The notes below the pieces were generated by a model. It was given only the letters and a program-made list of their open reading frames with translations. It did no database searches and was not told the DNA's origin. The position numbers and the translations under genes were made by a program. From Pontiella desulfatans (GTDB lineage Bacteria > Verrucomicrobiota > Kiritimatiellia > Kiritimatiellales > Pontiellaceae), in assembly GCA_029287275.1 (NCBI GenBank), contig JARFRL010000256.1, positions 1 to 26,806 on the forward strand: 26,806 bases of DNA, written 5' to 3'. Of the stretch, positions 7,127 through 13,731 are shown in pieces. The stretch's first letter is position 1. Each line of letters begins with the position of its first letter.

Positions 7127-7576
7127 TTATTTTTTCTCTTTCCCGTCCACGATGATTTTCTTGATGTGCTCCACGTACGCCTCGGGCCCGCCGTCTCGAT
7201 AACCGGTTTTGGCCAAGGTTTTTCCGTCGGGTCCTAGAACGAGAACCGTCGGAAAGGACTGAATGCCATACTGTTCCATGATGGGACGGCTTTTGGCCTG
7301 CACTTCCTTGCTGTCGACCGATCTTTGAGGCCAATCAACGAGCAACAACACCAAGTTTTCTTTGGCGTAATCCTTGAATTCCTGTTTCTGGAACACTTCC
7401 TTGTCGAGCTTGATGCACCAGCCGCACCAATCGGAACCACTGAAATCAATCAGTATGTGGCGGTCCTGTTCTTTCGCCAACGCCTTCGCCTTGTCGAAAT
7501 CCGTCAACCAACCTTCCGCCGCGAATGTTCCGGCGCTTATCGCCACCACCGCCAATACCGTCAACCATTTCCTCAT
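7127..7576 (-). CDS. Secreted thioredoxin-family protein
   Basis: Predicted periplasmic or envelope thiol-disulphide protein of 149 aa. A Sec signal peptide covers about 1-20 (MRKWLTVLAVVAISAGTFAA, likely cut after AxA-type FAA). The thioredoxin fold follows, with active site DFSGSDWCGWC (C51, C54), the sequence KLDKEVFQKQEF, and the cis-proline loop FPT (P109). The WCGWC site and the insertion before the cis-proline are typical of a thioredoxin group common in Verrucomicrobia and related phyla. A reducing or DsbD-fed repair role is plausible; oxidase or reductase direction cannot be read from the sequence. GGAGG lies just upstream of the ATG. The gene stands alone, with its own terminator and no obvious partner. 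Confidence 0.88.
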   Translation of the reverse strand: MRKWLTVLAVVAISAGTFAAEGWLTDFDKAKALAKEQDRHILIDFSGSDWCGWCIKLDKEVFQKQEFKDYAKENLVLLLVDWPQRSVDSKEVQAKSRPIMEQYGIQSFPTVLVLGPDGKTLAKTGYRDGGPEAYVEHIKKIIVDGKEKK

Positions 7577-7679
7577 TCCGCCCTCCGAGGGTTTGAATAC
7601 CTACACCACTGTTTTCCCATGCGACCCCCGCATGCAAATACTACGACACGTTAACTTCTCGTTTGTTCATTCGCGACAC

Positions 7680-7708
7680 AAAAAAAAAGCCGCCCCGCGA
7701 AGGGCGAC
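7680..7708 (-). terminator. Intrinsic terminator of fba
   Basis: On the minus strand GTCGCCC-ttcgcg-GGGCGGC (one T-G wobble) is followed by nine T, 26 nt after the aldolase stop codon. Confidence 0.88.
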
Positions 7709-7733
7709 TTTCGTTCCAAGGTTTTGGAGAACC

Positions 7734-8804
7734 TTAGTTGACGTCGATGGCGTTGAGATCGGAGAACGCCTGCTTGACGCGGTTGACCAAGCTTTCCTGG
7801 CCCTTGCGAAGCCAGACGCGCGGGTCGTAGAATTTCTTGTTCGGCTTGTCGGCGCCTTCCGGATTGCCGAGCTGCCCTTGAAGGTAACCTTCGTTGGCCT
7901 TGTAGAAATTCAGAACGCCTTCCCAGCAAGCCCACTGCGTGTCGGTGTCGATGTTCATCTTGATGACGCCGTAGGAGATGGACTCGGTGATTTCATCCGG
8001 AGAAGAGCCGGATCCGCCGTGGAACACGAAGTTCAGCGGCTGAGCCACGGTGCCGAACTTCTCGGCGACATAGGCCTGGGAGTCGCGCAGAATGGTCGGG
8101 GTCAGCTTGACGTTGCCCGGCTTGTAGACGCCGTGAACGTTTCCGAAGGAGGCCGCGATGGTGAAGTTCGGGCTGATGGCGGACAGTTTTTCGTACGCGT
8201 ACGCCACGTCCTCGGGCTGGGTGTAGAGCTTGGACTCGTCCATGTCGGAGTTGTCGACGCCGTCTTCCTCGCCGCCGGTGCAGCCGAGCTCGATTTCGAG
8301 GGTCATGCCGATTTTGGACATGCGCTCAAGATACTTCGCGGAGATCTCGATGTTTTCTTCCAGTGTTTCCTCGGAAAGGTCGAGCATGTGGGAAGAGAAA
8401 AGCGGACGGCCTTCTTCTTCGAACATCTTTTCGCCGGCTTCGAGCAGACCATCGATCCAAGGCAGCAATTTCTTGGCCGCGTGGTCGGTGTGCAGAATGA
8501 CGGGAACGCCATACGCTTCGGCCATCATGTGCACGTGACGCGCGCCGGAGATCGCTCCGAGAACCGCTCCGTTGGTCGGGCAGGCTTTACCCGCGGTGAA
8601 AACGGCGCCACCGTTGGAGAATTGAATGATCACGGGCGATTTGACCGCCGCGGCGGCTTCGAGAACGCCGTTGATGGAGTCTGAACCCACAACGTTCACG
8701 GCTGGCAGCGCGAATTTATTTTCCTTGGCGATCTGGAAGACTTTAGCGACGTCGTCACCAAATAGAACACCGGGTTTAACAACGTCTAGAACCTTAGTTG
8801 ACAT
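7734..8804 (-). CDS. fbaA: Class II fructose-bisphosphate aldolase
   Basis: Zinc-dependent cleavage and condensation of fructose-1,6-bisphosphate with dihydroxyacetone phosphate and glyceraldehyde-3-phosphate, in glycolysis and gluconeogenesis. The 356-aa protein matches E. coli FbaA closely along its whole length. Catalytic and metal residues are present: HTDH (D107, H108), ELGCTGGEEDG, the zinc His in GNVHGVY (H224), FVFHGGSGS (H262), and the phosphate-binding NIDTDTQWA stretch. Numbering is offset by two from E. coli. The zinc-site neighbour is HAAKK where E. coli has HCAKK, a harmless change. An AGGAAGGA sequence precedes the ATG. It has its own strong promoter and terminator, so it is a single-gene unit downstream of HPr. 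Confidence 0.97.
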   Translation of the reverse strand: MSTKVLDVVKPGVLFGDDVAKVFQIAKENKFALPAVNVVGSDSINGVLEAAAAVKSPVIIQFSNGGAVFTAGKACPTNGAVLGAISGARHVHMMAEAYGVPVILHTDHAAKKLLPWIDGLLEAGEKMFEEEGRPLFSSHMLDLSEETLEENIEISAKYLERMSKIGMTLEIELGCTGGEEDGVDNSDMDESKLYTQPEDVAYAYEKLSAISPNFTIAASFGNVHGVYKPGNVKLTPTILRDSQAYVAEKFGTVAQPLNFVFHGGSGSSPDEITESISYGVIKMNIDTDTQWACWEGVLNFYKANEGYLQGQLGNPEGADKPNKKFYDPRVWLRKGQESLVNRVKQAFSDLNAIDVN

Positions 8805-8876
8805 GATATTTCCTTCCTGGTTTTGGGTTGGATTATGTATGAAAACAACCGCTGAATTTAGTAAAATTTCGCGGGA

Positions 8877-8904
8877 ACTATACCAGTAAGAGGCCTCCGG
8901 TCAA
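8877..8904 (-). promoter_or_regulatory. Strong sigma-70 promoter of fba
   Basis: Minus strand: TTGACC, a 16-nt spacer and TATAGT, each 5 of 6 to consensus. The expected start is near 8870, giving a leader of about 65 nt. The -35 box falls in the loop of the hairpin following the HPr gene. Confidence 0.65.
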
Positions 8905-8915
8905 TCCCGGGAGGC
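8893..8915. terminator. Hairpin after the HPr gene, overlapping the fba promoter
   Basis: Arms GCCTCC/GGAGGC flank an 11-nt loop. On the minus strand only a weak T-rich tail (ctctta) follows, so termination downstream of HPr would be partial. On the plus strand the tail is CGCTTTATTATT. It could equally be a DNA-level element at the promoter. Confidence 0.4.
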
Positions 8916-8921
8916 GCTTTA

Positions 8922-9194
8922 TTATTGGGGAGGGAAATCGAAACGCGTTTCGATCAGAGCCGCCAGTTTTTTGGCGTATTCCTCCTCGTCGGGGCCAGAG
9001 ACCTGGATGGTCACCTTGGCGCCTTGCTCCAACCCGAGCATGATGCACTCGAGGGCCGATGTGAGGTCGCAGGACCCATGGTCGGACTGAATCAAGATCT
9101 TTCCGGCGTAGGCCGATCCTTCCTTCACCAGAATAGCGGAAGGCCGGCAATGAATGCCGGCCTCGTTCTTGATAACCGCGTTGGTTTCGTACAT
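8922..9194 (-). CDS. ptsH: HPr-family phosphocarrier protein
   Basis: Small phosphate-relay protein of 90 aa. The active His is at the classical position 15 in EAGIHCRPSA, normally GLHARPA, and receives phosphate from enzyme I. Ser46, the HPr kinase/phosphorylase target, is conserved in TSALECIMLGL. The ending VTIQVSGPDEEEYAKKLAALIE is typical. The ATG at 9194 is chosen because it begins the family's first strand; an ATG at 9236 would add 14 residues overlapping the upstream gene. No clear ribosome-binding site is present, but the start is 7 nt after the lipoprotein stop, so coupling is likely. No enzyme I or IIA gene is nearby. With both His15 and Ser46 kept, it could act in sugar transport or in regulation only, as in bacteria with incomplete PTS. 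Confidence 0.9.
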   Translation of the reverse strand: MYETNAVIKNEAGIHCRPSAILVKEGSAYAGKILIQSDHGSCDLTSALECIMLGLEQGAKVTIQVSGPDEEEYAKKLAALIETRFDFPPQ

Positions 9195-9201
9195 GTGATG
9201 A

Positions 9202-9636
9202 TTATTCGGCGATCGGAGCGTCAACCTCAACGTCATCCTTCATGTCTTCGGCGACCTCTCGCTGCGCTTCGCGCTCGTCCTCGACCGAGCCCTTTTGGGC
9301 GGCGCGGACCATTTCGCTCCAAACGACTCTGTCGTTCAACGCGTAAACATAAGGACGTCCAACGATTCCGCTGGCCTCGCGCTGAGCGTCGACCTTCTCG
9401 ACGGCCACTTTCGCGGCGTCTTTCAACGTGGCTTTTCCGTAATCGTATCCGTACGCGTAATCACCGCCTGGATCAACCGCCAATACAAATACTTTGTTTC
9501 CCGGTTGCGCGTGATAATCCAGCAACTTCGCTTGTACTTCGGCGGGAATCTTCGGAACATACGCCACGTCACTCGCGCACCCCGCGACCAACGCACCAAT
9601 GCTTACAACAGACAAAATCTTAGCTAACCCCTTCAT
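9202..9636 (-). CDS. Predicted lipoprotein, function unknown
   Basis: A 144-aa protein with a lipoprotein signal peptide: basic MKGLAK, a hydrophobic stretch, and lipobox LVAGC, with the lipidated Cys at 20. The mature part begins ASDVAYVPKIPAEVQAKLLDYHAQPGNKVFVLAV, then a Gly/Tyr-rich stretch (DPGGDYAYGYDYG), a helix KATLKDAAKVAVEKVDAQRE, and an acidic C-terminus. The GYDYG-x-ATLKDAAKVAVEKVDAQ layout resembles proteins that carry a DUF4189-like strand-helix unit, but I cannot assign a family. GGAGG lies 5 nt upstream of the chosen ATG. A good promoter lies between it and lplA, and HPr follows after 7 nt, so lipoprotein and HPr form one short operon, an unusual pairing. Confidence 0.75.
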   Translation of the reverse strand: MKGLAKILSVVSIGALVAGCASDVAYVPKIPAEVQAKLLDYHAQPGNKVFVLAVDPGGDYAYGYDYGKATLKDAAKVAVEKVDAQREASGIVGRPYVYALNDRVVWSEMVRAAQKGSVEDEREAQREVAEDMKDDVEVDAPIAE

Positions 9637-9665
9637 AGTGCCTCCAAGTGTAGGTTCAGACTTCA

Positions 9666-9693
9666 ATTTAAGTTTTAAAGCTCCTTTAGTCAA
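9666..9693 (-). promoter_or_regulatory. Sigma-70 promoter of the lipoprotein-HPr unit
   Basis: Minus strand: TTGACT, a 16-nt spacer and TTAAAT, directly after the lplA stop codon. The expected start near 9659 gives a leader of about 22 nt containing the GGAGG site. Confidence 0.5.
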
Positions 9694-9694
9694 C

Positions 9695-10516
9695 CTAGCA
9701 AATGCATGAAAAAGCGAGTTTTCGAAACGGCGTTCCCGCGTGGACTCCGCTCACAACGACGCCTTTCTCCACATCAACCCGCTCTTCGCCAAGCTGAAGC
9801 GAAAACCTCGGCGTGGAGGAATACGTCCATTTTTCGGATCGTTGTCGCTCCAAAATCGGAGCGAAAAGCGACTCCGGAACCTCCTCGCCGCGCCATTCAA
9901 ACGCCACCGACCCCTTGTAAAGCTTTGCGAACGCCGCCTTCAACGAGCGCGACACGTCCTCGCCATCCAGATTCAGGTTCGTCACGTCGGCGGGACACGA
10001 ACGAATCGCGCGCGTGTCGATTCCATCGAACATCGAACCGAGATATCGGTTCAGCTTCACGAGATCGGCGTTTAACAAAAGCGTGCCATGGTGCATCGCG
10101 CGGCCTTTTCGAAAGGCGAAGGCGTTTCCTGAGAACTTCAGCCCATCGACGCTTAGATTGCTCTTTCCCGTTTTTTCCGCCCGAATTCCAAACCTTTCCA
10201 GCGCGTTGAAAACGAGTTCGTAGGCGCGCTGTTCCTGATACTCCTCGCGGCCCGTGATGACGCAATAATTAAGGTTGCCCTCGTCGTGGTAGACCGTGCC
10301 GCCGCCGGAAACGCGGCGGGCCAGCGGAACGCCCTCCTTCTCCATCAGATCCAGTCGACATTCCATCCAGGGATTCTGATTTTTTCCCATCACCACCGCT
10401 TCTCCGCCACGCCAGAGAAACAGGATCGGCCCCCGATCGCGCGCCTCGTCCATGAGATACTCCTCCATGGCGAGATTCCAATACACGTCAAGATTATGGG
10501 ATTCGACAATCAGCAT
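9695..10516 (-). CDS. lplA: Lipoate-protein ligase A family protein
   Basis: Attaches lipoic acid to the E2 subunits of 2-oxo-acid dehydrogenases or to GcvH via lipoyl-AMP. The 273-aa protein has the LplA/LipB fold with RRVSGGGTVYHD (67-78), NLNYCVI, the catalytic lysine in DGLKFSGNAF (K127, equivalent to K133 of E. coli) and MHHGTLLLN (141-149). The C-terminal accessory region is shorter than in E. coli LplA (338 aa) but present, with SEKWTYSSTPRFSLQ similar to the GxWxYGxxPxF motif. The start at 10516 (MLIVESHNLDVYWNLAMEEYL) fits the family; a TTG start at 10561 would collide with the divergent deaminase promoter. Octanoyl transfer instead of free-lipoate ligation cannot be excluded. Confidence 0.9.
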   Translation of the reverse strand: MLIVESHNLDVYWNLAMEEYLMDEARDRGPILFLWRGGEAVVMGKNQNPWMECRLDLMEKEGVPLARRVSGGGTVYHDEGNLNYCVITGREEYQEQRAYELVFNALERFGIRAEKTGKSNLSVDGLKFSGNAFAFRKGRAMHHGTLLLNADLVKLNRYLGSMFDGIDTRAIRSCPADVTNLNLDGEDVSRSLKAAFAKLYKGSVAFEWRGEEVPESLFAPILERQRSEKWTYSSTPRFSLQLGEERVDVEKGVVVSGVHAGTPFRKLAFSCIC

Positions 10517-10563
10517 GCGTTTCACTTGTCCGTTTTTCAGTGGGTCGTTAAAGTGTTCCAATC

Positions 10564-11766
10564 ATGTCAGAGATCCCCGAACAATTCATCCGAAAAATCC
10601 CCAAGACCGACCTGCACCTGCATCTCGACGGCTCGCTACGCCTTAGCTCCCTCATCGAAATGGCCCAAGCCGGCGACGTTCCCCTGCCCTCGTTCACCGA
10701 AGAGGGACTGAACGAACTGGTCTTCAAAGACCGCTACGCCAGCCTAAGCGAATACCTCGCGGGTTTCGCCTATACCGTCGGCGCGTTGCAAACCGCGGAA
10801 AACCTCGAACGGGCCGCGTTTGAATTGGCCGAGGATTCGCACGCGGAAGGCGTTCGCTACATCGAAGTCCGGTTCGCGCCGCAACTACACATCACCCACG
10901 GCACCGAGATCGGCGCGGTCGTGACCGCGGTATGCGACGGACTTGAAAAAGCGAAAAAGCACCTCAACGCCTCCATCGCCGAGTACGACATGCCGTTCGA
11001 ATTCGGCGTGATTCTCTGCGCCATGCGCCGCTTCAGCCGCCCCATGTCGCCCTATTACGAACGCCTACTCAACCGAGCCGGAAAAACCAACCCGCGCTAC
11101 ACCTTCGCCCGCGCCTCGCTCGGCCTCGTCCGCGAGGCGGTTCGGCTCCGCGACGAAGGACTGCCCATCGTCGGCTTCGACCTCGCCGGCGAAGAGGCCG
11201 GCTTTCCCGCGGTGCACCATAAAGAGGCGTTTCAACACGCTCACCGGAATTTTCTGCGCAAGACCGTTCACGCCGGCGAAGCCTACGGCCCCGAATCCAT
11301 TTTCCAGGCGATCACCGAGTGCCACGCGAACCGCGTCGGCCACGGCACGTTTCTTTTCTCGGAAGAGGCGATCATGCTCAAATCGATCCGCGACCCGAAA
11401 AGCTACATCGCCCAGTTGTCGGAATACATCGCCAACCAGCGCATCACCATCGAGGTCTGCCCCACCTCCAACCTGCAGACCATCCCGACCATCCGAACGC
11501 TTAAAGATCACCCGATGCAACGCATGATCGACCACGGGCTCTCCGTCAGCGTCAGCACCGACAACCGCCTGATCTCCCACACCAGCGTCACGCGGGAACT
11601 GTCGCTCTGCGCCCAACAGCTCGATCTGACCCACAGCCAATTCCGCGATCTGGTGCTCGCGGGCTTCAAACGCTCCTTCTTTCCCGGCGCCTATTCCAAA
11701 AAGCGCGATTTCGTCCGCCGCGCCATCAATCTGTATGACGAACTCGCCCGAAACCACCTCGCCTAG
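10564..11766 (+). CDS. add: Adenosine deaminase family protein
   Basis: Metal-dependent amidohydrolase expected to deaminate adenosine (or a related 6-aminopurine compound) to inosine. The 400-aa protein carries the full catalytic set: zinc ligands in DLHLHLDGSL (H18, H20), FDLAGEEAGFP, HAGEAYG (H236, E239), RVGHGT (H260), EVCPTSN, and the zinc Asp in STDN (D333). The second Asp of the usual TDD motif is Asn (N334), as in the actinobacterial-type TDNRLMS group. There is an extra segment around 155-180 (MSPYYERLLNRAGKTNPRY) and the protein is about 50 residues longer than E. coli Add. It is divergent from lplA with a 47-bp gap. No Shine-Dalgarno is present; a weak promoter (TTGTCC-N17-TAAAGT, 10526-10554) would give a leader of only about 3 nt. 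Aminofutalosine deaminase is an alternative activity. Confidence 0.87.
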   Translation: MSEIPEQFIRKIPKTDLHLHLDGSLRLSSLIEMAQAGDVPLPSFTEEGLNELVFKDRYASLSEYLAGFAYTVGALQTAENLERAAFELAEDSHAEGVRYIEVRFAPQLHITHGTEIGAVVTAVCDGLEKAKKHLNASIAEYDMPFEFGVILCAMRRFSRPMSPYYERLLNRAGKTNPRYTFARASLGLVREAVRLRDEGLPIVGFDLAGEEAGFPAVHHKEAFQHAHRNFLRKTVHAGEAYGPESIFQAITECHANRVGHGTFLFSEEAIMLKSIRDPKSYIAQLSEYIANQRITIEVCPTSNLQTIPTIRTLKDHPMQRMIDHGLSVSVSTDNRLISHTSVTRELSLCAQQLDLTHSQFRDLVLAGFKRSFFPGAYSKKRDFVRRAINLYDELARNHLA

Positions 11767-11796
11767 CCATTCGATCGTTTTATATCGAATTTTGAG

Positions 11797-11826
11797 TTGG
11801 AGCGCGTCCGCGTGAATTGCTAGATT
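11797..11826 (+). promoter_or_regulatory. Possible extended -10 promoter of serC
   Basis: TTGGAG, an 18-nt spacer and TAGATT preceded by TGC, i.e. an extended -10 (TGnTAGATT). The predicted start is about 33 nt upstream of the serC ATG. Each hexamer is only 4 of 6, so this is tentative. Confidence 0.35.
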
Positions 11827-11865
11827 CCGGCTTTTCGTGAATTCAACCCAAAAAGGCGTACATAA

Positions 11866-12939
11866 ATGAGAGCGTTTAACTTTTCCGCGGGACCGGCCAT
11901 TTTACCGGAAGAAGTACTCAAAGAAGCGGCCGCCGAGCTGGTCGATTACAAAGGCACCGGCATGTCCATCATGGAGATGAGCCACCGCGGCAAGGAATAT
12001 TCCGCCGTGCACGACGAGTGCGTCGCCAACATCAAAGAATTGCTCAACATTCCGGAAGGCTACAGCGTGCTCTTCATGACCGGCGGCGCGTCCAGCCAGT
12101 TCGCGCTCATTCCGATGAACCTGCTGGGTGAAGGCCAGACGGCCGACTACACCAACTCCGGCGCCTGGGCCAAAAAAGCCATTCAGGAAGCCCAGATGCT
12201 TGGAACCGTCAACGTCGCGGCCGATTGCGGCAAGGAAATCCCCACCCGCGTCCCCACCACGGACGAGCTGAATCTAACCGATGGCGCGGCCTATCTGCAC
12301 ATCACCTCCAACGAAACGATCTCCGGCGCGCAGTGGAAAGAATTTCCTGAGCACGACTGTCTGATCGCCGACATGTCGTCCGACATCCTCAGTCGCCCGC
12401 TCGACGTTTCCAAATTCGGACTGATCTACGCCGGCGCGCAGAAGAACCTCGGTCCGGCCGGCATCACGCTCGTCATCATCAAAGACGAACTCGCGGAGAA
12501 ATGCCCCGAAACCGTGCCGACCATCATGCGCTACAAAACGCACATCGAAAGCAACTCGCTCTACAACACCGTGCCGACCTTCCCGGTCTACATGCTCTGC
12601 CTCGTCACCCGCTGGCTCAAGGCCAAGGGCGGCCTGGAAGGCATCGAGAAGATCAACGAGGATAAAGCCGCGAAACTTTACGCAGCGATCGACGAGTCCG
12701 ATTTCTACAAAGGCACCGCGGTTCCCGAGTTCCGCTCCAACATGAACATCACTTGGCGCCTGCCGACCGAGGAGCTCGAAGCCGAGTTCATCGCCGAAGC
12801 CGCGAAAGCGAACCTCAAGACCCTCAAGGGCCACCGCTCCGTGGGGGGAATTCGCGCCTCGATCTACAACGCCTTCCCGGCCGCGGGCGTCGACGCGCTG
12901 ATTTCGTTCATGAAAGAGTTTGAAGCGAAGCACGGATAG
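11866..12939 (+). CDS. serC: Phosphoserine aminotransferase
   Basis: PLP enzyme that converts 3-phosphohydroxypyruvate and glutamate to O-phosphoserine and 2-oxoglutarate (serine synthesis), and acts in the pyridoxal phosphate pathway of some bacteria. The 357-aa length is typical. Motifs: N-terminal FNFSAGPAILPEEVL, EMSHRGKEY, GGASSQF (73-79), HITSNETISG, ADMSSDILSRPLDV, and the Schiff-base lysine in YAGAQKNLGPAG (K193). The C-terminus has KGHRSVGGIRASIYNAFP, which binds the substrate phosphate. AAAAAGG precedes the ATG at 7 nt. No serA or serB is adjacent. The 3' end of this gene houses the promoter of the downstream tRNA gene. Confidence 0.97.
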   Translation: MRAFNFSAGPAILPEEVLKEAAAELVDYKGTGMSIMEMSHRGKEYSAVHDECVANIKELLNIPEGYSVLFMTGGASSQFALIPMNLLGEGQTADYTNSGAWAKKAIQEAQMLGTVNVAADCGKEIPTRVPTTDELNLTDGAAYLHITSNETISGAQWKEFPEHDCLIADMSSDILSRPLDVSKFGLIYAGAQKNLGPAGITLVIIKDELAEKCPETVPTIMRYKTHIESNSLYNTVPTFPVYMLCLVTRWLKAKGGLEGIEKINEDKAAKLYAAIDESDFYKGTAVPEFRSNMNITWRLPTEELEAEFIAEAAKANLKTLKGHRSVGGIRASIYNAFPAAGVDALISFMKEFEAKHG

Positions 12940-12948
12940 GCCTATAAA
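12920..12948 (+). promoter_or_regulatory. tRNA-Arg promoter inside the end of serC
   Basis: TTGAAG, a 17-nt spacer and TATAAA (5 of 6). The serC stop codon lies in the spacer. The predicted start near 12955 is only about 7 nt before the mature tRNA. The region after the -10 is C/G-rich (tccgccc), as in stable-RNA promoters under stringent control. Confidence 0.6.
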
Positions 12949-12961
12949 TCCGCCCTTTCGC

Positions 12962-13036
12962 GCGCCCATAGTTCAATGGATAGAATAGTGGCCTCCGAAG
13001 CCATAGATACAGGTTCGACTCCTGTTGGGCGCACCA
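12962..13036 (+). tRNA. tRNA-Arg (anticodon CCG)
   Basis: A full cloverleaf can be folded: acceptor GCGCCCA/TGGGCGC, D arm with GTTC/GAAT, anticodon stem GTGGC/GCCAT (closing G-T wobble), loop CTCCGAA with anticodon CCG at 12995-12997, T arm ACAGG-TTCGACT-CCTGT, discriminator A, and an encoded 3' CCA (13034-13036). It reads the CGG arginine codon, useful in a GC-rich genome. It lies 22 nt after serC but has its own promoter. No integrase or att duplication is seen beside it. Confidence 0.96.
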
Positions 13037-13062
13037 ATTTTGAAACGTAACGAGAGATAATT

Positions 13063-13083
13063 GATTCGTGATTCACGACTCAC
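13063..13083. repeat. Three tandem heptamers (GATTCGT-GATTCAC-GACTCAC)
   Basis: Degenerate 7-bp units lie between the tRNA and the next gene. Two related units (TGATCAC-GACTCAC) occur at 5582-5595, overlapping the sirtuin stop codon. They share the 11-mer TCACGACTCAC. They look like short tandem intergenic repeats of unknown role. Confidence 0.4.
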
Positions 13084-13108
13084 TCCTCATCTACCAAAGG
13101 TAAAAACC

Positions 13109-13480
13109 ATGAGCGAAGAAAACACACTCGAAAACATAACGATCGATGGCGAGAACCTCTGGAAAGAGGAGAACTTCACCGACCTCAAAGTCGGCAGCAT
13201 CCGCAAACTGACCCCGATCAAGATCGACGGAGCGGAAGACGAAAGCCGCCAAGCCTCGTGGTCCGCCACCACCAACATCATGACGCCGGGCGGCGCGTTG
13301 CCCATTTCGGGCGAAATCGACGCGGCCAACCTCGAGGAAGCGGTCGAAAAGTTCCCCGAAGCGATCAACACGGCCATTCAAAAGCTCCAGGAAGACATGG
13401 TCCGCATGCAACAGGAACAGGCCAACAAGATCATCACCCCCGACGAACTACGCGGCGGAAAAAACGACCTCATCATCTAA
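13109..13480 (+). CDS. Small acidic protein of unknown function
   Basis: A 123-aa soluble protein without a signal peptide or membrane segment; I do not recognise its family. The N-terminal half is strand-rich (NITIDGENLWKEENFTDLKVGSIRKLTPIKIDG). The middle has a Gly/Pro turn (IMTPGGALPISGEID). Residues 72-107 form a long charged helix (ANLEEAVEKFPEAINTAIQ, then a KLQEDMVRMQQEQ stretch), ending in ITPDELRGGKNDLII. AAAGG lies 8 nt before the ATG, and an in-frame ATG at 13061 inside the heptamer repeats is rejected. The helix could mediate oligomerisation; the composition resembles small cytoplasmic binding or structural proteins. It follows the tRNA by 72 nt and ends at a strong terminator, so it may be processed from the same transcript. 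Confidence 0.75.
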   Translation: MSEENTLENITIDGENLWKEENFTDLKVGSIRKLTPIKIDGAEDESRQASWSATTNIMTPGGALPISGEIDAANLEEAVEKFPEAINTAIQKLQEDMVRMQQEQANKIITPDELRGGKNDLII

Positions 13481-13506
13481 CGCGGCGGCACCGCCGCGGA
13501 GGAAAG

Positions 13507-13544
13507 AAAAAGCAGGAATCGCCGTTGGCGACTCCTGCTTTTTT
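13507..13544. terminator. Intrinsic terminator after the small acidic protein gene
   Basis: Stem GCAGGA-a-TCGCC / GGCGA-c-TCCTGC with loop gtt (13512-13538) is preceded by five A and followed by six T, so it works in both orientations. A second GC-rich hairpin (GCGGC..GCCGC) lies just upstream at 13482-13497. Confidence 0.88.
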
Positions 13545-13553
13545 GTTCTGGAC

Positions 13554-13571
13554 AACCCGCTCCAGCGGGTT
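13554..13571. repeat. Short perfect hairpin AACCCGCT-cc-AGCGGGTT
   Basis: An 8-bp perfect stem 10 nt after the terminator, followed by a T/A-rich stretch (tagatttag). It may be a back-up terminator or part of an intergenic repeat that fills 13545-13731, where I find no credible gene. Confidence 0.45.
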
Positions 13572-13685
13572 TAGATTTAGAAAAAATACGGCGAGACGGA
13601 GAGGACGCATACCCCAATCTCGGCCATCTTCTCTGAATCGCGAGGCGCCGTGGTTGGCGTCTGCAAGGGCGGCCCCCACCGTCCT

Positions 13686-13714
13686 CCAAGGGTTGGATCA
13701 TTTCCAACCCTTGG
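13686..13714. repeat. Large inverted repeat CCAAGGGTTGG / CCAACCCTTGG
   Basis: Perfect 11-bp arms with a 7-nt loop (atcattt). Each arm is itself a CCAA-N3-TTGG semi-palindrome. It lies 17 nt beyond the stop of the XRE regulator gene. Neither strand has a clear T tail, so a classic intrinsic terminator is unlikely; an mRNA 3'-end stabiliser, an intergenic repeat or a protein-binding site are alternatives. Confidence 0.6.
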
Positions 13715-13731
13715 GAATAATTGGCGAAACG

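Noticed and set aside
7374..8684. Plus-strand open frame of 436 codons over the aldolase and thioredoxin genes
   Set aside because: It runs antisense through two clear genes and an intrinsic terminator and encodes no recognisable domain.
12962..13036. tRNA gene as an integration site
   Set aside because: No integrase and no repeat of the tRNA 3' end is seen downstream in the window.
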